From Methylocystis bryophila (GTDB lineage Bacteria; Pseudomonadota; Alphaproteobacteria; Rhizobiales; Beijerinckiaceae): a DNA stretch of 64,000 nt. The notes under the pieces were generated by a model that was not told the DNA's origin, did not search any database, and worked only from the letters and a program-made list of their open reading frames with translations. Every line of letters starts with the position of its first letter. Within the stretch, counting starts at the first letter, position 1. Below, one piece after another: positions 8,249 to 16,978 of this stretch. The position numbers were made by a program, and so were the translations under genes. The stretch lies in contig NZ_AP027149.1 in NCBI RefSeq assembly GCF_027925445.1, forward strand, positions 868,001 through 932,000, written 5' to 3'.

Positions 8249-9061
8249 CTAGCTCGCGGTGATGAGGGTGCCGACGTGCTCGCCGTTGAGGGCGCGCGTC
8301 AGATTGCCGGCGACGAGGCCGTTGATGACCTGCGCCTCGCGGACATGCTTCGCCGCCTTGAGCAGATCGAGCATCGGAAACTCGAGGATCGAGTCATGCA
8401 GCCCGCGCGCCTTCATCTCGTCGACCGAGATTTTCGGGATGAACTTGGCGCTCTTGTCGGTCTTGGGATTGGCCGTGAAGAGCCCATCCTCGTCCTTCAC
8501 GAAGATCATCGCCTTGCAGCCGAACTGCTCGGCCAGGAGGAAGCATCCGGCGTCGGTGCGGTAGGGCGGGATGACGCCCTCGGGCGCCGGGCGCATCCAA
8601 AGATTATACGGCGGCATGCCGCTGAAGATGACCGCGTTCACCTCGGCGAGATAGAGCGGCACGGCCGAGAGGCCGGCGTCGCTGACATTGGAAATGCCGT
8701 GCTTGGCGAGAAGCTGCCCGAGCATCGCGGCGTTCTGGTCGGCGACCGAGGCGCCGAGCTGCGAGAGCACGCCCGCCGGAAGGCCGAGCCCGGCCGCGAT
8801 CGAGTAAAGGTGCCGCGCCCGCGTGCCCGCGCCGGTGCCGATGAGGAGCTGGTGGTTCTTGCGGACGGCGACGATTTCTTCCACGAGCGGATAGACCGCC
8901 GAGCGCCCGCGATCGATGACGCTCTGTCCGCCGATCTTGATCACCGTGGCGTCCGGGAGAATCCGGTAGTCCGCCGCCGTCTCCGCGACCGCGAGAAGCT
9001 CGGGGTCGGTCAGCGAGCGCTGCATCAGGAGCGCCTCAATATCCGCTGTCGTGTTCGCCAT
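8249..9061 (-). CDS. mosB: Molybdenum storage protein, beta subunit
   Basis: Partner of MosA. The product of 270 residues (ATG at 9061, MANTTADIEALLMQRSL) equals the Azotobacter protein in length and matches it along its length: ILPDATVIKIGGQSVIDRGR, LLIGTGAGTRARHLYSIAAG, SVADQNAAMLGQLLAKHGI, FSGMPPYNLWMRPAPEGV, IPPYRTDAGCFLLAEQFG, FVKDEDGLFTANPKT and the end VGTLITAS. An in-frame ATG at 9082 would add seven residues; the internal start is preferred because it gives the family N terminus. First gene of the mosBA operon, with an AT-rich region upstream. Confidence 0.93.
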   Translation of the reverse strand: MANTTADIEALLMQRSLTDPELLAVAETAADYRILPDATVIKIGGQSVIDRGRSAVYPLVEEIVAVRKNHQLLIGTGAGTRARHLYSIAAGLGLPAGVLSQLGASVADQNAAMLGQLLAKHGISNVSDAGLSAVPLYLAEVNAVIFSGMPPYNLWMRPAPEGVIPPYRTDAGCFLLAEQFGCKAMIFVKDEDGLFTANPKTDKSAKFIPKISVDEMKARGLHDSILEFPMLDLLKAAKHVREAQVINGLVAGNLTRALNGEHVGTLITAS

Positions 9062-9169
9062 GGTGACGCCTATCGTTTGCATTGTGTACTTTCAGGGCTC
9101 ACATAAGCGCGACAGGGCCCCGAGGCAATGAGAAGCGCATCGCCGGACGCAAATTTTTCTTGGGCCGTT

Positions 9170-9310
9170 CAATAAGCCACAATTAAAGCGCCGGCCATAA
9201 TGTATAAATACAGAGTATAATAACTAATATACTATTAATACGATCTGTAAATGGAATTTATGATGAGATAGTTAGAATATAATTGTAATAAATTCGACTG
9301 AAGCGCAAGA
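9170..9310 (-). promoter_or_regulatory. AT-rich upstream region of mosBA with a TATA dyad
   Basis: About 140 bases of very AT-rich DNA in an otherwise GC-rich window, starting about 110 bases upstream of mosB. It contains a perfect inverted repeat AGTATA-N8-TATACT at 9214-9233 and further TATA-like words on both sides. ModE-type molybdate regulators bind TATA-rich dyads, so this is a plausible operator/promoter; the spacing does not match the enterobacterial ModE box exactly. The rest of the gap to trpA (9311-9516) shows no gene. Confidence 0.4.
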
Positions 9311-9516
9311 TTTACGGGGTCTCCCTTGTGAGTCTCAGGTTATATTGCAACGGAATTCGACTTGTGCCTTTCGCAGCTTTTTGCTCTTTCAGGCGCAAGG
9401 TAGAGCCACGCGCATGGTGGAGCTTGCGCGCTCGTCCGCGGTTCTCGAAGGCCCTGGACGCGGCGCGCGGCAGCGACTAAGCAGCGGCTCCGCCCCAAAC
9501 AGGACACGCGCCGCCC

Positions 9517-10407
9517 ATGACGACCCGCATCGACCAGCGTTTCGCGCAATTGAAAGCCGAGGGGCGGGCGGGGCTCGTCACCTTCCTCATGGCGGGCGAT
9601 CCGGATCTCGGGACGTCGCTCGAAATCCTCAAAAGCCTGCCCGCCGCCGGCGCCGATGTGATCGAGGTGGGCATGCCCTTCACCGATCCGATGGCGGACG
9701 GCCCGGCCATACAGGCTGCGGGCCTGCGCGCGCTCAAGGCGGGGACGACGCTCAAAAAGACGCTCGCGCTCGTCGAAAGCTTCCGCGCCCTCGATCGGAC
9801 GACGCCGATCGTGCTGATGGGCTATTACAATCCGATCTATGTTTATGGCGTCGAACGCTTTCTCCAGGCCGCAAAACAAGCGGGCGTCGACGGATTGATC
9901 GTCGTCGATTTGCCGCCTGAGGAAGACGACGAGCTTTGCCTTCCTGCCCGCGCCGCGGGGCTCAACTTCATCCGCCTTGCGACGCCGACCACGGACGACC
10001 GGCGATTGCCGAAGGTCCTCGAAAACACGAGCGGCTTCGTCTATTATGTTTCTTTGACGGGGATCACGGGGGCGGCGCTCGCGGATTATTCCGGGGTCGA
10101 GGCCGCCGTGACGCGCATCAAGCGTCATACGAATTTGCCGATCGCGGTTGGCTTCGGCGTGAAGACGGCGGAAGGCGCGAGCCAGGTGGCGCGCGCCGCC
10201 GATGGCGTGGTCGTCGGCACGGCGCTCGTCAATGCGCTGAAAGAGACGCTCGACGCTGAGAATCGGGCCGCGCCGCAAACCGTGGCGGCGGTGTCGGAGC
10301 TGGTCACGGCGCTCGCCGGCGCCGCTCATGGCGCCCGCGGCGCCGGTGACGGCCGCCGCGCCCGGCCGAGCTGGTTGCGCCGAATCTTCGGGAGAATCGC
10401 GCCATGA
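9517..10407 (+). CDS. trpA: Tryptophan synthase alpha subunit
   Basis: Cleaves indole-3-glycerol phosphate to indole and glyceraldehyde 3-phosphate, passing indole to TrpB. Family features: FLMAGDPDLGTSLEIL, the catalytic Glu in ADVIEVGMPFTDPMADGP (about residue 50), the catalytic Asp in DGLIVVDLPPEE, LATPTTDDRRLPKV, YVSLTGITG and the phosphate-binding PIAVGFGVKTAEGASQVA. Length 296. The stop overlaps accD by four bases. trpB, normally directly upstream, is absent; the mos genes lie there instead, in opposite orientation. Confidence 0.95.
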   Translation: MTTRIDQRFAQLKAEGRAGLVTFLMAGDPDLGTSLEILKSLPAAGADVIEVGMPFTDPMADGPAIQAAGLRALKAGTTLKKTLALVESFRALDRTTPIVLMGYYNPIYVYGVERFLQAAKQAGVDGLIVVDLPPEEDDELCLPARAAGLNFIRLATPTTDDRRLPKVLENTSGFVYYVSLTGITGAALADYSGVEAAVTRIKRHTNLPIAVGFGVKTAEGASQVARAADGVVVGTALVNALKETLDAENRAAPQTVAAVSELVTALAGAAHGARGAGDGRRARPSWLRRIFGRIAP

Positions 10408-11273
10408 ACTGGTATTCGAACGTCGTCCCGCCAAAAATCAAAGCGATTCTCAAGCGCGAGGCGCCCGACAATCTGTGGGTGAAATGTCCCGAAAGCGGCC
10501 AGCTCGTCAATCACAAGGACATAGAGGCCAATCTCTTTGTCGTTCCGGGGTCGGGCTATCACATGCGCTGCCCGGTTGAGATCAGACTCCAGAACCTGTT
10601 CGACAAGGGCGAGTTCGAGGAGCCGCCGCCCCCGGAAGTGCCGGTCGATCCGCTCAAGTTCCGCGACATCAAGCGTTACGTCGACAAGCTCAAGGAATAT
10701 CGGGTCAAGACCAATCGGCAGGACGCCGTGACGATCGCCGTGGGGCGCTTGCACGGGCTTCCGGTCACGGTGGCGGTGCAGGACTTCGAGTTCATGGGCG
10801 GCTCGCTCGGCATGGCGGCCGGGGAAGCGATCGTCGCCGCCGCGACCTTGGCGCTCGAGAAGCGCACGCCTTTCATCATCTTCACGGCGTCGGGCGGCGC
10901 GCGCATGCAGGAGGGCATGTTCTCGCTCATGCAGATGCCGCGCACGACGATCGCCGTGCAGAGGCTGCGCAAGGCGCGGCTGCCCTATATCGTCGTCTTG
11001 ACCAATCCGACGACCGGCGGCGTCACCGCCTCCTATGCAATGCTGGGCGACGTTCAGATCGCCGAGCCCGGGGCGATCATCGGCTTCGCCGGCGCCCGGG
11101 TGATCGAGCAGACAATTCGCGAAAAGCTGCCGTCAGGCTTCCAGCGCGCGGAATATCTCAGAGATCACGGAATGGTCGACATGGTCGTGGGGCGCAAGGA
11201 GCTGCGCGACACGCTCGGACGGCTTTGCGGCTTGTTGACCCGGGCCCCGCCGGGCCGACCCGCCGCAGCTTGA
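10404..11273 (+). CDS. accD: Acetyl-CoA carboxylase carboxyltransferase subunit beta
   Basis: Beta half of the carboxyltransferase that makes malonyl-CoA for fatty-acid synthesis. Features: LWVKCPESGQLV at the N-terminal zinc-finger position, PVEIRLQNLFD, FMGGSLGMAAGEAI, FIIFTASGGARMQEGMFSLM, TNPTTGGVTASYAMLGDV and FAGARVIEQTIREKLPSGFQ. The zinc-finger cysteines are incomplete (CPES instead of CxxC), as in many alphaproteobacterial AccD proteins. Length 289; coupled to trpA and followed by folC, the usual alphaproteobacterial order. Confidence 0.95.
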   Translation: MNWYSNVVPPKIKAILKREAPDNLWVKCPESGQLVNHKDIEANLFVVPGSGYHMRCPVEIRLQNLFDKGEFEEPPPPEVPVDPLKFRDIKRYVDKLKEYRVKTNRQDAVTIAVGRLHGLPVTVAVQDFEFMGGSLGMAAGEAIVAAATLALEKRTPFIIFTASGGARMQEGMFSLMQMPRTTIAVQRLRKARLPYIVVLTNPTTGGVTASYAMLGDVQIAEPGAIIGFAGARVIEQTIREKLPSGFQRAEYLRDHGMVDMVVGRKELRDTLGRLCGLLTRAPPGRPAAA

Positions 11274-11392
11274 GCCGCTCTTTGGAAACGGGACCGAATT
11301 GGGGATGAAAATCCTGCTCGAACAGCCGACTCTATGTGGAGACTCGTTGGCCGGCCAACGACTCTCCGCATAGCAGGCGGGACACGCGCCTC

Positions 11393-12709
11393 ATGGATCA
11401 GCACGACGCGATGCTGTCGCGCCTTCTCGACCTGCACCCCAAGAAAATCGATCTCTCGCTCGGGCGCACCGAGCGTCTGCTCGAAGCGCTTGGGCGCCCC
11501 GATCTCGCCCTGCCGCCGACGATCCACGTCGCGGGCACGAACGGCAAGGGCTCCACGCTCGCCTTTCTGCGCGCGATGCTGGAAGCCAGGGGCGCGCGCG
11601 TTCACGTCTACACGTCGCCGCATCTCCTGCGCTTCAATGAACGCATCCGGCTCGGGAGCGAGGGCGGCGGTAGGCTCGTCGACGATGCGGCGCTGCAAGA
11701 CGCCTTGGAGACCTGCGAAAGGGCCAATGGCCAGCAGTCGATCACCTTCTTCGAGATCACCACCGCGGCGGCGTTTCTGTTGTTCTCACGCACGCAGGCC
11801 GACTGGCTCCTGCTCGAGACGGGGTTGGGCGGCCGCTATGACGCCACCAATGTGATCAAGGCCCCGAAGGCGACCGTCGTCACCTCGATCTCCCTCGATC
11901 ACCCGGAGTTCCTGGGGGAAACGATAGAGAAGATCGCGATGGAGAAGGCCGGCATCTTCAAGCCCGGCGCGCCGGCGATCATCGGCTTTCAGCGCGAAGC
12001 GGCGCGCGACGTTCTCGAGCGCCAGGCGCGGCGCGTCGGCGCGCCGGTCGCCATCGCGGGAGAGGATTTCCACATTTATGAGGAGAGCGGCCGCCTCGTC
12101 TTCGAGGACGCGCATGGCCTCCTCGATCTGCCCGCGCCGCGCCTGCAGGGCCGCCATCAGCACGAAAACGCCGCCGCGGCGATCGCCGCGCTGCGCGCGA
12201 TCGACCCTGATTTTCCGTCCAAGGCCATGGAAAGCGGGCTGCTCAAAGCCGAATGGCCGGCGCGGCTGCAACGCCTCTCGCGCGGCCGTCTCGTCGACGC
12301 CGCGCCGGCGGGCGCGGAAATATGGATCGACGGCGGTCACAACGAGGATGGCGGCCGCGTGCTCGCCGAGGCCATGGCCGAGTTCGAGGAGAGAGAGTCG
12401 CGCCCCCTCGCGCTCGTCTGCGGCGCGCAGACGACGAAGGACGTGCGCGCCATGCTGCGCCATTTCGTGGGACTGGCGCGCGAGGTCATCGCCGTCCCGG
12501 TCGAGGGCGAGCATAAATGCTGGCCGCCTGAGGAAGTCGCCGCGGCGGCGCAAGCGATGGGGATCTCCGCGCGGTCGGCCCCGAGCTTCGAGCGCGCTGT
12601 CGAAATGCTCGCCGCCACGTCTTTCGAGCGGTCGCCCCGGGTCCTCATCGCCGGATCGCTTTATCTTGCCGCCTGCGCGCTCGCTTTCAACGGCTCGCGA
12701 ATCGAATGA
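11393..12709 (+). CDS. folC: Bifunctional folylpolyglutamate/dihydrofolate synthase
   Basis: ATP-dependent ligase adding glutamate to dihydropteroate/folates. Mur-ligase-like features: HVAGTNGKGSTLAFLRAML (P-loop, about residue 46), YTSPHLLRFNERI, FEITTAAAFLLF, LLLETGLGGRYDATNV, SISLDHPEFLGETIEKIA, MEKAGIFKPG and WIDGGHNEDGG in the C-terminal domain. Length 438 with the start ATG at 11393; the open frame begins earlier at 11336 without family similarity. It sits 120 bases after accD and 70 bases before the mfnB-folB fusion, whose pathway (C1 carriers) it complements. Confidence 0.94.
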   Translation: MDQHDAMLSRLLDLHPKKIDLSLGRTERLLEALGRPDLALPPTIHVAGTNGKGSTLAFLRAMLEARGARVHVYTSPHLLRFNERIRLGSEGGGRLVDDAALQDALETCERANGQQSITFFEITTAAAFLLFSRTQADWLLLETGLGGRYDATNVIKAPKATVVTSISLDHPEFLGETIEKIAMEKAGIFKPGAPAIIGFQREAARDVLERQARRVGAPVAIAGEDFHIYEESGRLVFEDAHGLLDLPAPRLQGRHQHENAAAAIAALRAIDPDFPSKAMESGLLKAEWPARLQRLSRGRLVDAAPAGAEIWIDGGHNEDGGRVLAEAMAEFEERESRPLALVCGAQTTKDVRAMLRHFVGLAREVIAVPVEGEHKCWPPEEVAAAAQAMGISARSAPSFERAVEMLAATSFERSPRVLIAGSLYLAACALAFNGSRIE

Positions 12710-12779
12710 GCGCTCCCTTGGGATTTGTTATAGAGACGGCCGGTCCCGCCGATTTGGCGCGAGTTTTGGGCAGATCTTC

Positions 12780-13859
12780 ATGACCTTGATGCTCGCCAGC
12801 GTGCTCTCGAGCGCGGAGGCCGACACCGCCGTCGACTGCGGAGTCGATATCGTCGACTGCAAGGACGCGCGGCGCGGCGCGCTGGGCGCGCTGTCGCTCG
12901 ACGAGGTCGCGAAGATCGTCGCTTCCATCGCGAAGCGGCGGCCCGTCAGCGCCGTGGTCGAGCTGCCGCACGACGCGTCTCAGGCGCGCGCGGCGATCGA
13001 GGCCGCCGCCGCGACGGGGGTCGATTTCGTCAAATTCGCGCTGCCGATGACGCCCGACCTTCACGAGGTCGTCGACTCGCTCGCCCCGCTTTGCCCGAGA
13101 ATCCGACTCGTCGCGGTGCTCTTTGCGGATCTTGGCCCCGATCTCGAGGCGCTGCCGCTGCTCGCGCGCGCAGGCTTTCACGGCGTGATGCTCGACACCG
13201 CGCATAAGGGGAAGGGACGCCTGCTCGACCATGTCGGCGTCGGCGCGCTCGGCGACTTCGTGTCGCGCGCCCGCGCCCTCGGCCTTTCAAGCGGGCTCGC
13301 CGGCTCGCTAGAGGCGCCCGACGTCCCGCGCCTCCTGGTGCTTGCGCCTGACGTGCTGGGCTTTCGCGGCGCGCTCTGCGAGACGGGCGATCGCCAAAGA
13401 GCGCTTTCGCCCGCGGGGGTGAAGCTCATCCGCGAAATGATCCGGCGGCCGCATGCGCCCGCGCCGCGCTACGCAGAGGTTGATCACGTCTTCGTGCGCG
13501 ATCTCGTCATGCCGGTCGACATCGGGGCCTATGGCTTCGAGCGCGGCCATAAGCAGCGGGTGCGTTTCTCGATCGACGCGGAGGTCTTTCGCGACATCGG
13601 TCCCGACGACATGCGCGGCGTGTTCTCATACGACGTGATGACGGACGCGATTCGGATCGTCCTCGACTCGGGTCATATCGAGCTCGTGGAGACCATGGCC
13701 GAGCGCGTGGCCGAAAGCGTTCTCTTGCATGAACGCGTCCGCGCGGTGGAGGTCGTCGTCGAGAAGCTCGACGTGGCGCCGCCGGCTTCGGTCGGGGTGC
13801 GCATCCGGCGCGAGCGGGCGCATCACACATCAGCGCTGCACGCCAAGACGGGCGCATGA
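12780..13859 (+). CDS. mfnB: Fusion: MfnB-like 4-HFC-P synthase plus dihydroneopterin aldolase domain
   Basis: A 359-residue two-domain protein. The N-terminal part (about 1-230) matches the DUF556/MfnB family that makes (5-formylfuran-3-yl)methyl phosphate for methanofuran: VDIVDCKDARRGALGAL carries the Schiff-base lysine and GVDFVKFALP the second lysine, followed by GFHGVMLDTAHKGKGRLLDH. The C-terminal part (about 240-350) is a FolB-type domain: VFVRDLVMPVDIGAYGFERG, RVRFSIDAEVF, YDVMTDAIRI and LVETMAERVAESVL. In methylotrophs this pathway makes methylofuran, the C1 carrier of the formyltransferase/hydrolase complex. ATG 12780 is the best start though its ribosome-binding site is weak. Coupled by a four-base overlap to the kinase gene downstream. 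Confidence 0.85.
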   Translation: MTLMLASVLSSAEADTAVDCGVDIVDCKDARRGALGALSLDEVAKIVASIAKRRPVSAVVELPHDASQARAAIEAAAATGVDFVKFALPMTPDLHEVVDSLAPLCPRIRLVAVLFADLGPDLEALPLLARAGFHGVMLDTAHKGKGRLLDHVGVGALGDFVSRARALGLSSGLAGSLEAPDVPRLLVLAPDVLGFRGALCETGDRQRALSPAGVKLIREMIRRPHAPAPRYAEVDHVFVRDLVMPVDIGAYGFERGHKQRVRFSIDAEVFRDIGPDDMRGVFSYDVMTDAIRIVLDSGHIELVETMAERVAESVLLHERVRAVEVVVEKLDVAPPASVGVRIRRERAHHTSALHAKTGA

Positions 13860-14497
13860 GCGAAGACCGGCGCAAGAGCGCGCTCGTCGCGAAAATCGGC
13901 GGAAGCCTGTGGCGCTCGCCGCTGCTTTCCCGATGGATCGCGGCGCTCTGCGCCTATCCCGGACCGCTCGTCCTCGTTCCCGGCGGCGGCCCCTTCGCCG
14001 ATGCGGTGCGCGCGGCGCAAGGCCCGATGCGCTTCTCGGAGCGCGCCGCGCATGAGATGGCGCTGCTCGCGATGGAGCAATATGGGCTCGCGCTCTGCGA
14101 CCTTTTCGGCGGGCTCGCCTTGGCGGCGACGCAGCAAGAGGCCGCCGCTCTGCGCGCCCAGGGCAAGACGCCCGTCTGGCGCCCGCGCGCCCTGGCGCTC
14201 GAAGCGGGGCTCCCCGCGTGCTGGGACGTGACCTCGGACAGCCTCGCCGCCTGGTACGCGCGGAAAAGCGGCGCGTCCCGGCTTCTCCTGATCAAGAGCG
14301 TCGATGCCGGCGAGGCGAGCGAGGCAGGAAGCCTCGTCGACCCCTGTTTTTCTCAATACGCCCGGGGATTAAGCGTCTGCCTCCTTGGCCCCAAGAATGT
14401 CGAGGAAGCGGAGAGATTTCTGCTGCTCGGCGACATCCCCTGGCGAAGCGCCCCGCTCGCCTCCGGCGACGGCGAGAAGATCTCGGTCCTGTCTTGA
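13856..14497 (+). CDS. mfnE: Amino-acid-kinase-fold protein, MfnE-like (methylofuran biosynthesis)
   Basis: A short (213 residues) kinase of the amino-acid-kinase superfamily. LVAKIGGSLWRSPLLSRWI at the N terminus and LVLVPGGGPFADAVRAAQ are the nucleotide-binding loops, and AWYARKSGASRLLLIKSVD the second half. MfnE in archaea phosphorylates (5-aminomethylfuran-3-yl)methyl phosphate; the methylotroph homologue is found in H4MPT/methylofuran gene islands. Assignment rests on length, motifs and coupling to the mfnB-folB fusion. Last gene of the trpA-accD-folC-mfnB-mfnE run. Confidence 0.75.
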   Translation: MSEDRRKSALVAKIGGSLWRSPLLSRWIAALCAYPGPLVLVPGGGPFADAVRAAQGPMRFSERAAHEMALLAMEQYGLALCDLFGGLALAATQQEAAALRAQGKTPVWRPRALALEAGLPACWDVTSDSLAAWYARKSGASRLLLIKSVDAGEASEAGSLVDPCFSQYARGLSVCLLGPKNVEEAERFLLLGDIPWRSAPLASGDGEKISVLS

Positions 14498-14682
14498 GCG
14501 CGCCCGAGAAGCGGACGACGGGCCTCAACGATGACGCGAGGTGCATTGCGACCGCCGCGCTGTTTCTCGTGAGTAATCGCGTGCTCACCTATACGCTGTT
14601 TGTCGGAACATGTCTTGTTCAAGGGCTACGATTAATCTAAAGCTCTGTCGAAGCAAAATGCGAAAAACGAAAGCTTGCCGCG

Positions 14683-15339
14683 ATGACGCCTGCCACTCTC
14701 GTTATTGGCAACAAGGGCTATTCTTCATGGTCGTTTCGGCCCTGGATGGTCATGAAGGAGTTCGCGATTCCCTTTCAAGAGGAAGTGGTCCCGCTATACC
14801 GAGAGAACTCGAAAGCGAAGCTCCTGACTCATTCCAGCGCAGGAAAAGTCCCGGTGCTTATCCACGACGGGCTGCACGTTTGGGACTCGCTCGCGATCAT
14901 TGAATATCTGGCGGAACGCTATCCTGCGCTTCCCATCTGGCCGCGCAAGATTGAAGCTCGCGCCCATGCGCGAGCGCTTGCCGCCGAGATGCATGCGGGC
15001 TTCACTGCCTTGAGAAAGGAATGCCCCACGAATTTCCGTCGCAAGACGAGCCCCGTCTCTTTGAGCGAAGCGGCAAGCGCGGACCTCTCGCGAATCGACG
15101 CCGCGTGGCGTGAAGCGCGGGCGCGCTTCGGGGAGGGCGGCCCGTTTCTCTATGGCGCATTTAGCGCCGCGGACGCGATGTTCGCGCCGGTCGTCAATCG
15201 GGTGGAAATCTACGGCCTGCCTGTTTCCCCGGATTCACGGACTTTTGTGGAGGCTGTGAAAAATCTTGCCTCCTGGAAGAGTTGGCATGCAGGCGCCCAA
15301 GAAGAGGAGTGGAGGCTGCCGCAATTTGAGCTGGCCTAA
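14683..15339 (+). CDS. Glutathione S-transferase family protein
   Basis: A 218-residue GST. The thioredoxin-like N-terminal domain begins VIGNKGYSSWSFRPWMVMKE, has the SSAGKVPVLIHDG cis-Pro segment and the glutathione-binding WDSLAIIEYLAERYP. The helical C-terminal domain has the family cap FLYGAFSAADAMFAPVVNRV. The N-terminal KGYSSWS/LRPW type is a Ser-active-site-like subgroup common in proteobacteria. Substrate unknown. Flanked by a 185-base gap upstream and a convergent gene downstream. Confidence 0.87.
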   Translation: MTPATLVIGNKGYSSWSFRPWMVMKEFAIPFQEEVVPLYRENSKAKLLTHSSAGKVPVLIHDGLHVWDSLAIIEYLAERYPALPIWPRKIEARAHARALAAEMHAGFTALRKECPTNFRRKTSPVSLSEAASADLSRIDAAWREARARFGEGGPFLYGAFSAADAMFAPVVNRVEIYGLPVSPDSRTFVEAVKNLASWKSWHAGAQEEEWRLPQFELA

Positions 15340-15385
15340 AGAAAGCGGCCGCCAAGCTGCGGCCCAGCGCCGGCCCCGCCCAAAT

Positions 15386-16789
15386 TTACAGGAGCTTGCC
15401 CGGATTGAGCACGCCCTTGGGGTCCAGCGCCGCCTTGATCGCCCGCATCGCGGCGAGCGCGGTCGGGTCCTTGGTCTCGCGTAGCAAGGCGCGCTTGGCT
15501 TGGCCGATGCCGTGTTCGGCCGAGATCGAGCCCTTGAGCGAGACGACGAGGCCGTGGACGGCGGCGTTGACCTCGGGTCGGCGGGCGAGGAAAGCCCGTT
15601 TCTCCATCTCGACCGGCTGCGAGATGTTGTAATGGATGTTGCCGTCGCCCAAATGGCCGAAGGGCACGGGACGCGCGCCGGGAACGAGCGCCTCGACGCG
15701 CCGCGCCGCCTCCTCGATGAAGGCCGGGACGGCCTTCAGCGGCAATGACACGTCGTGCTTGATCGAGCCGCCCTCGCGCTGCTGCACTTCCGACATGGCT
15801 TCGCGCAGGCGCCAGAACTCGGCGCGCTGGGCGAGCGAATCGGCGATCGACGCGTCGAGCGCGAGGCCCAGATTCGTCGCCTCCTCCAAAAGATCGATAA
15901 TTTTTCCCTTAAGCGCCTCCTCGTCTTCCTGCGTGGCGAATTCGACGAGCGCATACCAGGGATAAGCGCGCGAGAAGGGATCGCGCGCCGGCTTCGCATG
16001 CTTGAGGACGAAGTCGACGCCGATTCGCGGCAAGATCTCGAAGGCCTCGAGCGCGGCGCCGAGCCGAGACTTGCAGAGCGCGAGCAGCCGCAGCGCCGCT
16101 TGCGGCTCAGCCAAGGCGACGAAAGTCGCGACGCGCGCGCGCCGCAGCGGAAACAGCTTCAGCGTCGCCGCCGTGATGACGCCGAGCGTCCCTTCCGAGC
16201 CGATCATGAGCCGCGTGAGGTCATAGCCTGTATTGTTCTTCCGCAGCGTCGAGAGCGTCGAGAGCACGCGTCCGTCCGCGAGCACCGCCTCGACGCCCAG
16301 CGTCAGATCGCGCGTCGAGCCGAAGCTCAGAACATGCACGCCGCCGGCGTTCGTCGCGAGATTGCCGCCGATTGTGCAGGAGCCTTCCGAGGCGAGCGAA
16401 AGCGGGAAATAGCGGTCGGCGGAGAGAGCCGCTTCCTGGGCGCGCGCCAAGGTCACGCCGGCTTCGAGCGTCATCGCGTCCGAATCGGGGTCGATCTCGC
16501 GAATGCGATCGAGTTTTTTCAGCGAGAGGAGGAGTTGCTCGCCCGAAGCGTCCGGTGTCTGGCCGCCGACGAGGCCTGTGTTACCGCCCTGGGGCACAAC
16601 GCCGACGCCGTGCTCGTTGCATAAAGCGAGGATTTTTGCGACTTCAAAAACTGTTTTCGGAAACACCGCCGCAAGAGCGCAGCCTGAAAAATCGCCGCGC
16701 GGCTCTTGCATCAACGCGTCAGACGAATCGGGTCGGGCAAGGAGGTTTTCTTTGCCGACAATCGCCGCTAAGCGGGCGAGCAAATCCAT
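15386..16789 (-). CDS. FAD-binding oxidoreductase (D-2-hydroxyglutarate/D-lactate dehydrogenase, GlcD family)
   Basis: A 467-residue flavoprotein of the VAO/GlcD family. The FAD domain shows VVPQGGNTGLVGGQTPD (PP loop, about residue 65), SEGSCTIGGNLATNAGG and LRKNNTGYDLTRLMIGSEGTLGVIT; the C-terminal domain shows PFGHLGDGNIHYNI (metal-binding His) and SAEHGIGQAKR near the end, a signature of D-2-hydroxyglutarate/D-lactate dehydrogenases. Likely oxidises a D-2-hydroxyacid with electrons passed to ETF or quinone. No glcE/glcF follows, which favours the stand-alone hydroxyglutarate dehydrogenase type. Confidence 0.88.
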   Translation of the reverse strand: MDLLARLAAIVGKENLLARPDSSDALMQEPRGDFSGCALAAVFPKTVFEVAKILALCNEHGVGVVPQGGNTGLVGGQTPDASGEQLLLSLKKLDRIREIDPDSDAMTLEAGVTLARAQEAALSADRYFPLSLASEGSCTIGGNLATNAGGVHVLSFGSTRDLTLGVEAVLADGRVLSTLSTLRKNNTGYDLTRLMIGSEGTLGVITAATLKLFPLRRARVATFVALAEPQAALRLLALCKSRLGAALEAFEILPRIGVDFVLKHAKPARDPFSRAYPWYALVEFATQEDEEALKGKIIDLLEEATNLGLALDASIADSLAQRAEFWRLREAMSEVQQREGGSIKHDVSLPLKAVPAFIEEAARRVEALVPGARPVPFGHLGDGNIHYNISQPVEMEKRAFLARRPEVNAAVHGLVVSLKGSISAEHGIGQAKRALLRETKDPTALAAMRAIKAALDPKGVLNPGKLL

Positions 16790-16864
16790 CGCGCCATTCC
16801 GCTTGCGTCGAAGCCTCCAGCGAAGCGTTAGCGCTTCGCTTCCGGCTCACCCCGCCGATTCGTC

Positions 16865-16978
16865 TCAGCGATGGCGAAAGCGATCCTTGCGCTTGGCGTA
16901 GACGTAAACAGCCTTTTTGGCCGGCCGACGGGCGAGGACGACACTGCACAAGGCGGCAGCGATCAGCGCAGTCATCAT
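16865..16978 (-). CDS. Small hydrophobic/basic protein, 37 residues
   Basis: A short frame preceded by a strong ribosome-binding site (AAGGAG, read on the minus strand at about 16983-16988, seven bases from the ATG). The product begins MMTALIAAALCSVVLARRP (one possible membrane helix) and ends in a basic tail KKAVYVYAKRKDRFRHR. I do not recognise a family. The ribosome-binding site and the helix-plus-basic-tail pattern argue for a real small membrane protein. Confidence 0.5.
   Translation of the reverse strand: MMTALIAAALCSVVLARRPAKKAVYVYAKRKDRFRHR

Noticed and set aside
9340..10434. A 364-codon minus-strand frame opposite trpA
   Set aside because: Arginine-rich antisense translation of a confident gene.
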